Positions 1 to 4,474 of a stretch of DNA of 6,061 bases are shown here, in pieces (the stretch's first letter is position 1; each line of letters starts with the position of its first letter). The DNA is from Acidobacteriota bacterium. GTDB lineage: Bacteria; Actinomycetota; Actinomycetes; Actinomycetales; Micrococcaceae. The notes under the pieces are model-generated. The model was given only the letters and a program-made list of their open reading frames with translations. It had not been told where the DNA came from and did no database searches. The stretch is taken from positions 1 to 6,061 of the forward strand of contig JABBNV010000174.1 of assembly GCA_019352125.1 (NCBI GenBank), read 5' to 3'. A program made the position numbers and the translations under genes.

Positions 1-15
1 ATGTCGGGTGGGAGC

Positions 16-36
16 GGGTCAACAGGGTCAACAGGG
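16..36. repeat. 9-bp tandem repeat (GGGTCAACA, about 2.3 copies)
   Basis: GGGTCAACA occurs at 16-24 and again directly at 25-33, followed by GGG at 34-36. It lies in the non-coding stretch downstream of the minus-strand O-mannosyltransferase gene, close to the window edge. In one plus frame it would read Gly-Ser-Thr, but that frame runs antisense into the mannosyltransferase gene and is not credible as coding. No function is evident. Confidence 0.5.
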
Positions 37-37
37 G

Positions 38-53
38 CGGCCAGCGCTGGCCG
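38..53 (-). terminator. 16-bp perfect palindrome downstream of pmt, possible U-less terminator
   Basis: CGGCCAGCGCTGGCCG is a perfect palindrome that can fold as a 6-bp GC-rich stem with a GCGC loop. It begins about 30 nt after the pmt stop codon, in the direction of pmt transcription. No T-tract follows on the minus strand (the next bases are CCCCTGTTGACC), so it is not a classical intrinsic terminator. Hairpins without U-tracts are often proposed as terminators in high-GC actinobacteria. It could equally be a protein-binding palindrome. Confidence 0.3.
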
Positions 54-84
54 GGCTGTGCTGGCTGGTATACGAGGGGCCGGG

Positions 85-1749
85 CTAGATCCAGCTGGGC
101 ATCCACATATGATTCTGCCAGTCCTGCCGCGGAATCAGCTCAGCCGTCCACAGCGGGTAGAAATATGCCGAAATAACCAGGGCCAACACCACAAAAATAC
201 CCACAAACAAGGCGCCCTGGGCACGCTGCCACGACGGTGCGCTTGGTTTGCCCAGCACCAGGCCCAGCACCATCACCAAGCCCAAAATTAGGTACGGTTC
301 GTAGGCAATCGCGTAGAAAAAGAAGATGGTCCGGTTGGGGTAGAGCAGCCACGGCAGGTACCCGGAGGCTAGCCCCGCCAGAATAGCGCCGGCCCGCCAG
401 TCGCGGCGCAGGGCCCAGTAACCGATCAGGAATATTGCGGCCAGTCCGCCAGCCCACCAAATCAGTGGATTACCCATAGAGGTGACGACGGCGGCGCATT
501 CCTTCACGGTGCAGCCGTCAGTTCCCTGCGTGGGGTACTGAGCATAGAACGAGGTGGGGCGGCCCATGACCAGCCAGGACCAGGCGTTGGCCTTGTACGG
601 GTGGTCCGAATCCAGCCCGTTGTGGAAGGCGTACGCCGTGGAGTGGTAGTGCCAGAGGGATCTCAGCGAACTGGGCACCCAGCCCCAGGGGCCGGCAGGG
701 TTGGTATCCCCCCAGTGCCTGTCATAGGCGTCTTTGGAGAGGAACCACCCGGTCCACGTGGCCAAGTAGGTGAGTGCGGCAACCGGCACCATGGACACAA
801 AGGCGAACAGGCCGTCCTTGATGGCGCCCGAGGATACCCAGTACCGGATTCCAGCAATACGCCGCGCGTTCAGATCCCAAAAGACGGTCATCAAGCCGAA
901 GCCGGCGATGAAGAAAAGTCCGGACCACTTGGTGCCGGTGCACAGGCCCAGAGAGACGCCCGCGGCCACGCGCCACCAGCGGATTCCCAGCCAGGGGCCA
1001 TAACCCAGTGCGCCGCGGAAACGTGTGCCCAGCCGCGCAGCCAAGCGGCGCCGCCCGTCATCCCGGTCCAGCAGCAGAGCGCCAAACGCCAGCAGGGCAA
1101 AGAACATCACAAAAATGTCCAGCACGCTGGTGCGGGACATGACAATGGCGTGCCCGTCGATGGCAAACAGCAGCCCAGCCAAGCCACCCAATAGGGTCGA
1201 GCGGAACATTTTCTGTGCAATCAGGGCCAGAACAAAGATAGAAATAGTGCCGACGACGGCGGCGCTGAACCTCCAACCGAAGGTGTTGGCTGGCCCAAAC
1301 AGCCACATGCCCGCAGCAATGAGCCACTTGCCCACCGGTGGGTGCACCACGTATTCGGGCGTGCTCTGCAACCCGGAAAAATTGCCTACGTTGAACAGGT
1401 CATTGGCCTTGTCCGGCCAGCTGCGTTCGTACCCGCTCTGCAGGTAGGAGTAGGCGTCCTTGACGTAATAGGTCTCATCAAAGATGAGGCTGTTCGGCTC
1501 ACCCAGCCGCACAAAACGCAGCACGCCGCCAATGACAGCGGTCAGTGCGGGGAGTAGCCAAAACCATAGGCGAAGCGAGGCCGGAGTGTTGGAGAAACGC
1601 CACCGCTGGCCCAACAACCGTGCTTCCAGCGCCGCCTTGGTGAAGGCTGATGCGGGGTCCGCCAACCATTTGGTACGTGGTTCGGGGAGCATTGCCTCTG
1701 GCAGGTCCGGCTCTGCGGTTCGGCTGGAATCGGAGACGGAATGAGTCAC
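85..1749 (-). CDS. pmt: Polyprenyl-phosphate-mannose-dependent protein O-mannosyltransferase (GT39, Rv1002c type)
   Basis: This integral membrane enzyme of 554 aa transfers mannose from polyprenyl-phosphate-mannose to Ser/Thr of exported proteins during Sec translocation. A cytoplasmic N-terminus of about 60 residues precedes the first membrane segment (about 61-79). The first extracytoplasmic loop carries the PMT-family acidic pair Asp91-Glu92 in LIFDETYYVKDA, the known catalytic/acceptor site. HPPVGKW (136-142) and GWRFSA (158-163) follow; both are typical of the family. About 10 more hydrophobic segments are visible, and the C-terminal part has the WLLYPNRTIFFFY motif of the four-helix PMT C-terminal domain. 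Length matches the family (M. tuberculosis Rv1002c is about 510 aa). The GTG at 1749 is the first start after an in-frame TAG at 1759-1761; it lacks a Shine-Dalgarno site but fits leaderless initiation. The next in-frame start is Met20 (1690-1692). It is divergent from rsmI, an arrangement also found in mycobacteria. Confidence 0.95.
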   Translation of the reverse strand: MTHSVSDSSRTAEPDLPEAMLPEPRTKWLADPASAFTKAALEARLLGQRWRFSNTPASLRLWFWLLPALTAVIGGVLRFVRLGEPNSLIFDETYYVKDAYSYLQSGYERSWPDKANDLFNVGNFSGLQSTPEYVVHPPVGKWLIAAGMWLFGPANTFGWRFSAAVVGTISIFVLALIAQKMFRSTLLGGLAGLLFAIDGHAIVMSRTSVLDIFVMFFALLAFGALLLDRDDGRRRLAARLGTRFRGALGYGPWLGIRWWRVAAGVSLGLCTGTKWSGLFFIAGFGLMTVFWDLNARRIAGIRYWVSSGAIKDGLFAFVSMVPVAALTYLATWTGWFLSKDAYDRHWGDTNPAGPWGWVPSSLRSLWHYHSTAYAFHNGLDSDHPYKANAWSWLVMGRPTSFYAQYPTQGTDGCTVKECAAVVTSMGNPLIWWAGGLAAIFLIGYWALRRDWRAGAILAGLASGYLPWLLYPNRTIFFFYAIAYEPYLILGLVMVLGLVLGKPSAPSWQRAQGALFVGIFVVLALVISAYFYPLWTAELIPRQDWQNHMWMPSWI

Positions 1750-1755
1750 GTGCCA

Positions 1756-1761
1756 ATGCTA
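1756..1761 (-). promoter_or_regulatory. Candidate -10 element (TAGCAT) for leaderless pmt transcription
   Basis: On the minus strand TAGCAT is followed by six bases (TGGCAC) and then the GTG start of pmt at 1749. TANNNT six to seven bases before the start codon is the signature of leaderless actinobacterial genes. No Shine-Dalgarno sequence is present in this interval, and the in-frame stop TAG lies inside the hexamer, so the frame cannot extend upstream. No convincing -35 box was seen about 17 bp further upstream. Confidence 0.45.
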
Positions 1762-1800
1762 CCGTCCGTCGCTGGGCAGATCCTCACAGCCAGCGGGTGT

Positions 1801-1811
1801 CCCCCCCTTTT
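1801..1811. repeat. Homopolymer tract C7T4
   Basis: Seven C followed by four T lie directly beside the large hairpin and about 40 bp upstream of the predicted pmt -10 element. It is directly visible. Such tracts can vary in length by slippage, but there is no evidence that this one does or that it has a function. Confidence 0.4.
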
Positions 1812-1817
1812 CGAGTT

Positions 1818-1873
1818 GAGACCACAGTTGCTGTTGCCTCCCGGCTGCGGGAAGCAACAGCAACTGTGGTCTC
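1818..1873. repeat. Near-perfect 56-nt inverted repeat between pmt and rsmI
   Basis: The left arm (1818-1837, starting GAGACCACAG) and right arm (1854-1873, ending CTGTGGTCTC) are perfect 20-bp reverse complements. Inside them, after one C-A mismatch (1838/1853), a further 5 bp pair (TCCCG with CGGGA), leaving a four-base loop GCTG at 1844-1847. In all 25 of 26 positions pair. Each arm contains two adjacent GTTGC units. The element ends 18 nt before the rsmI ATG and lies upstream of both predicted promoters, so under that model neither gene transcribes it. No T-tract follows on either strand, which argues against an intrinsic terminator. Likely alternatives are a dispersed palindromic (REP/MITE-like) intergenic element or an operator acting on the divergent promoters. 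Confidence 0.9.
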
Positions 1874-1879
1874 GGCGGC

Positions 1880-1885
1880 TAAACT
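1880..1885 (+). promoter_or_regulatory. Candidate -10 element (TAAACT) for leaderless rsmI transcription
   Basis: TAAACT is followed by six bases (GAAGCG) and the ATG of rsmI at 1892, the TANNNT spacing typical of leaderless actinobacterial transcripts. Its first three bases, TAA, are also the in-frame stop closing the rsmI frame upstream. A -35 box at normal spacing would fall inside the right arm of the hairpin, where no TTGAC-like sequence is visible. The GAAG just before the ATG is a poor Shine-Dalgarno match and too close to the start. Confidence 0.45.
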
Positions 1886-1891
1886 GAAGCG

Positions 1892-2758
1892 ATGGTCACC
1901 ACTACAACTCCAGGCACGACGGCGGGTGCTGGGCTCATAGTGTTGGCTGGCACGCCCATCGGCAACATGGGCGATGCCTCACACCGCTTAATCGAATGGT
2001 TGGGTACGGCCCAAATCATTGCAGCGGAGGACACGCGCCGCCTGCACCGGCTGGTTCAGGCCTTGGGCGTGGAGGTCACCGGCAAGATCATCAGCTATCA
2101 CGAACACAATGAGACGGCCCGGACGCCGGAACTGTTGGCGGAGGTAGCTGCTGGAAAGTCCCTGTTACTAGTAACGGATGCCGGCATGCCGGCAGTCAGC
2201 GATCCGGGTTATCGGCTGGTTCAAGCGGCAGCGGAAGCTGGGCTCACCGTGACCGCAGTTCCCGGGCCTTCTGCTGTACTCACCGCGTTGGCCCTCTCGG
2301 GGCTGCCCACTGACAGGTTCTGTTTTGAAGGGTTCCTGCCGCGAAAAGCGGGTGAGCGGGCTGCACGGTTGCAGGCGCTAGCCAGTGAAGAACGCACCAT
2401 GGTGTTCTTTGAAGCACCGCACCGGCTGGAGCCGATGCTGCGGGCACTGAAGGAAGCGTTCACCGAAGCTCGGCCAGCAGCCGTGGCACGGGAAATGACG
2501 AAGACTTATGAAGAGGTGCTGCGCGCGCCTCTTGGTGAGCTGGTGCAGTGGGCCGAAAACAATGAAGTCCGCGGTGAGATTGCCGTAGTGGTTGCTGGTG
2601 CAAGCGCCTCGACGGCTCAGAACCCGGCGGACCATGTGGCGGCGGTAAACCTGCTCCTGACGCAGGGGATCCGACTCAAGGATGCCGTCGCTGCAGTGGC
2701 AGAATCAGAACGAGTCTCCAAGCGAGAGCTGTACGCAGCAGTCCTGGCCGCCCGGTAA
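1892..2758 (+). CDS. rsmI: 16S rRNA (cytidine(1402)-2'-O)-methyltransferase RsmI
   Basis: RsmI uses S-adenosylmethionine to 2'-O-methylate C1402 in the P-site region of 16S rRNA, working with RsmH at the same nucleotide. The 288-aa protein has the tetrapyrrole-methylase-like two-domain fold with all family motifs: LAGTPIGN (18-25), AAEDTRR (44-50), SYHEHNE (68-74), the VTDAGMPAVSDPG loop (94-106), PGPSA (124-128), FEGFLPRK (145-152), FFEAPHR (172-178), REMTKTYEE (200-208) and RGEIAVVV (227-234). Residues about 245-288 form the small helical C-terminal domain typical of RsmI. Length is normal. The first 14 residues are Thr/Gly-rich and not conserved, but ATG 1892 is the first start after the in-frame TAA at 1880 and fits leaderless initiation. 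Leu92-Leu93-Val94 use the rare codons TTA-CTA-GTA. It is divergent from pmt, and 228 bp separate it from the next gene, so it is probably monocistronic. Confidence 0.97.
   Translation: MVTTTTPGTTAGAGLIVLAGTPIGNMGDASHRLIEWLGTAQIIAAEDTRRLHRLVQALGVEVTGKIISYHEHNETARTPELLAEVAAGKSLLLVTDAGMPAVSDPGYRLVQAAAEAGLTVTAVPGPSAVLTALALSGLPTDRFCFEGFLPRKAGERAARLQALASEERTMVFFEAPHRLEPMLRALKEAFTEARPAAVAREMTKTYEEVLRAPLGELVQWAENNEVRGEIAVVVAGASASTAQNPADHVAAVNLLLTQGIRLKDAVAAVAESERVSKRELYAAVLAAR
2164..2175. repeat. 12-bp palindrome GTTACTAGTAAC inside rsmI
   Basis: This perfect 12-bp palindrome is AT-rich compared with its surroundings. It coincides with the rare codons TTA-CTA-GTA (residues 92-94) just before the SAM-binding loop of RsmI. 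It may simply follow from codon choice, or it may be a chance binding-site-like sequence. Confidence 0.4.
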
Positions 2759-2761
2759 AGA

Positions 2762-2810
2762 TTCCGCATGAACACGGAAACTGTGCACTCGCACAGGAAA
2801 CCGCCGTTTT
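2762..2810 (+). terminator. Weak terminator candidate after rsmI (two small hairpins, then TTTT)
   Basis: Just after the rsmI stop, TTCCG (2762-2766) pairs with CGGAA (2775-2779) across an 8-nt loop. Next, CTGTGC (2781-2786) pairs perfectly with GCACAG (2791-2796) across the ACTC tetraloop. Ten bases later comes TTTT (2807-2810). The second hairpin is convincing as a structure, but the T-run is short and too distant for a classical intrinsic terminator. The hairpin is flanked by direct GGAAAC repeats (2776-2781 and 2796-2801). It may be a terminator, an mRNA 3' end stabiliser, or neither. Confidence 0.3.
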
Positions 2811-2851
2811 CGCAGTGCAGGTATGCGTAGACGCTGCGGACGCGTGCAAAG

Positions 2852-2865
2852 TAGCGTGAGCGCTA
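2852..2865. repeat. Small perfect inverted repeat TAGCG-TGAG-CGCTA
   Basis: TAGCG at 2852-2856 pairs with CGCTA at 2861-2865 across a four-base loop. It sits in the middle of the 228-bp gap between rsmI and gabD. At 5 bp it could be chance; the sequence alone supports no function. Confidence 0.3.
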
Positions 2866-2877
2866 AGAAGTCCAGTG

Positions 2878-2924
2878 GTTTCCCCACCCGTTTCCCACGC
2901 GTTCCGGCACGTACGGTTCCCCAC
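2878..2924 (+). promoter_or_regulatory. Cluster of GTTTCCCCAC-like direct repeats upstream of gabD
   Basis: Four related decamers follow one another: GTTTCCCCAC (2878-2887), GTTTCCCAC (2890-2898), GTTCCGGCAC (2901-2910) and GTTCCCCAC (2916-2924). Start-to-start spacings are 12, 11 and 15 bp, close to a helical turn for the first three. The core GTTTCC is the reverse complement of the two GGAAAC copies at 2776-2781 and 2796-2801. The cluster lies 60-110 bp before the gabD start, where an activator or repressor would bind. A weak -10-like CATATT is at 2924-2929, but no firm promoter can be called. The regulatory role is inference. Confidence 0.35.
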
Positions 2925-2975
2925 ATATTCCAGCGCTGATTCTGCGACAGATCCAGACGAAGACACACACAGACG

Positions 2976-2981
2976 AAGGAG
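2976..2981 (+). promoter_or_regulatory. Strong ribosome binding site of gabD (AAGGAG)
   Basis: AAGGAG followed by a 5-nt spacer (TCCCC) places ATG 2987 at good distance and fixes the gabD start. It lies at the end of a 9-bp direct repeat (CAGACGAAG at 2954-2962 and 2970-2978). Unlike rsmI and pmt, gabD is therefore made from a leadered mRNA. Confidence 0.85.
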
Positions 2982-2986
2982 TCCCC

Positions 2987-4474
2987 ATGGCCACCACCAT
3001 CGCTGCCGCTGCTGAGCAGACGTTGCTAGCCTCCGTACCCACATCCTTGCTGATTGGCGGTTCCTGGCAGGCGTCCAAGAGCGGCAAGACCTTTGCGGTG
3101 GAGGATCCTTCCACCGGTAAGACTCTGCTGGAGATTGCGGACGCAGGCAGCGAGGATGCTGCTGCAGCCATGGATGCAGCAGCGGCCGCGCAGGCTGGCT
3201 GGGCCGCTACCGCCCCGCGTGAACGCGGTGAGATTCTGCGCCGTGCGTTTGAAGCCGTCACCGCCAGAGCAGATGACTTTGCCTTGCTGATGACCCTGGA
3301 AATGGGTAAGCCGCTGGCTGAAGCGCGCGGTGAGGTGACCTACGGTGCGGAATTCCTGCGCTGGTTCTCCGAGGAAGCCGTACGCGGGTTTGGCCGTTAC
3401 TCTACTTCCCCGGATGGCAAGTCCCGCCTGCTGGTCACCAAGAAACCCGTGGGCCCCTGTCTGCTCATTACGCCGTGGAACTTCCCCCTGGCCATGGCTA
3501 CCCGCAAGATTGCGCCCGCGGTTGCAGCAGGCTGCACCATGGTGCTCAAGCCGGCAGCGCTCACCCCGCTGACGTCCCTGCTCTTTGCCCAGGTAATGCA
3601 GGAAGCTGGCCTGCCGGACGGCGTGCTGAACGTCATTCCCACCACCTCCGCTGGCGCCACCACTGGCCCGTTGATCAAGGATTCCCGGCTGCGCAAGCTC
3701 TCCTTCACCGGTTCCACGGAGGTGGGCCGCCGCCTGATGGCCGATGCGTCCACCAACGTGTTGCGGACGTCCATGGAATTGGGCGGGAACGCACCGTTTG
3801 TGGTCTTTGCGGACGCGGATATTGACGCAGCCGTGGCAGGGGCCGTGGCCGCCAAGCTCCGCAATATGGGCGAGGCCTGCACGGCTGCGAACCGCTTCAT
3901 TGTGCATGAGGATGTGGCGGATGAATTTGCCAACAAGTTTGCGGAGGCCATGAAGGCCATGCCAACGGGACGCGGTACGTTGCCGGAAACCAAGGTGGGC
4001 CCGCTGATCGATGAGAAGAGCCGCGCCAAGGTTCACTCATTGGTGAAGGACGCTGTGGACGGCGGTGCCACGGCTATCACGGGAGGCGCTGCAGTGGAAG
4101 GTCACGGCTACTTCTACCAGCCCACCGTGCTCACCGGCGTCAGTGCCTCGGCGCGGATCCTCAGCGAGGAGATCTTTGGCCCGGTGGCTCCCATTGTCAC
4201 TTTCGGTACCGAGGCAGAGGCCGTGCGGCTGGCCAACAACACAGAATACGGTCTGGTAGCTTACGTATTCACCCGGGATCTCAACCGCGGGCTGCGGATG
4301 GGCGAGCAGCTGGACACTGGCATGATGGGCCTGAACGCTGGCGTGATTTCCAACGCTGCGGCGCCCTTTGGTGGCGTGAAGCAGTCCGGTCTGGGCCGCG
4401 AAGGTGGCCTGGAGGGCATCGAGGAATACCTCTATACGCAGTACATCGGTATTGCGGATCCCTACGCGAACTAA
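2987..4474 (+). CDS. gabD: Succinate-semialdehyde dehydrogenase, GabD-type aldehyde dehydrogenase
   Basis: This cytosolic aldehyde dehydrogenase of 495 aa probably oxidises succinate semialdehyde to succinate, the last step of GABA degradation into the TCA cycle. All ALDH landmarks are present: TPWNFP with Asn165 (162-167), Lys188 in VLKPAA, the cofactor loop FTGSTEVGR (240-248), the general base Glu264 in MELGGNAP, the catalytic Cys298 in GEACTAANR, EEIFGP (394-399), and near the C-terminus PFGGVKQSGLGREG followed by GLEGIEEYL, which is characteristic of the GabD group. The glutamate that usually follows KPA/KPS and binds the NAD ribose is Ala191, so NADP use is possible. The second cysteine two residues after the catalytic one, a redox switch in some SSADHs, is Ala300. 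No aminotransferase (gabT) or transporter is adjacent in the window. It overlaps the convergent transglutaminase-like gene by 4 nt. A closely related substrate such as glutarate semialdehyde cannot be excluded. Confidence 0.9.
   Translation: MATTIAAAAEQTLLASVPTSLLIGGSWQASKSGKTFAVEDPSTGKTLLEIADAGSEDAAAAMDAAAAAQAGWAATAPRERGEILRRAFEAVTARADDFALLMTLEMGKPLAEARGEVTYGAEFLRWFSEEAVRGFGRYSTSPDGKSRLLVTKKPVGPCLLITPWNFPLAMATRKIAPAVAAGCTMVLKPAALTPLTSLLFAQVMQEAGLPDGVLNVIPTTSAGATTGPLIKDSRLRKLSFTGSTEVGRRLMADASTNVLRTSMELGGNAPFVVFADADIDAAVAGAVAAKLRNMGEACTAANRFIVHEDVADEFANKFAEAMKAMPTGRGTLPETKVGPLIDEKSRAKVHSLVKDAVDGGATAITGGAAVEGHGYFYQPTVLTGVSASARILSEEIFGPVAPIVTFGTEAEAVRLANNTEYGLVAYVFTRDLNRGLRMGEQLDTGMMGLNAGVISNAAAPFGGVKQSGLGREGGLEGIEEYLYTQYIGIADPYAN

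Noticed and set aside
1..291. Plus-strand reading frame beginning with ATG at the first base (96 aa, Gly/Ser-rich start).
   Set aside because: Most of it lies antisense to the 3' end of the well-supported pmt gene. Its start coincides with the window edge, it has no visible ribosome binding site, and the translation resembles no family.
601..1194. Plus-strand reading frame of 197 aa.
   Set aside because: It is entirely antisense to pmt and Gln/Pro/Gly-rich, as expected from the complement of GC-rich codons. It has no recognisable domain.
1818..1873. The large hairpin as a bidirectional intrinsic terminator.
   Set aside because: It lies between the 5' ends of two divergent genes, where no transcript should terminate, and no T-tract follows on either strand.
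2759..2986. A small gene or riboswitch in the gap between rsmI and gabD.
   Set aside because: No small ORF with a credible ribosome binding site was seen in the gap, and the minus-strand frames crossing it run through neighbouring genes. The hairpins are short and match no riboswitch class I recognise.
3026..4036. Minus-strand reading frame of 336 aa opposite gabD.
   Set aside because: It is long but fully antisense to an intact aldehyde dehydrogenase with all catalytic motifs. Its composition (many His, Gly, Arg) is typical of a mirror frame in high-GC DNA.
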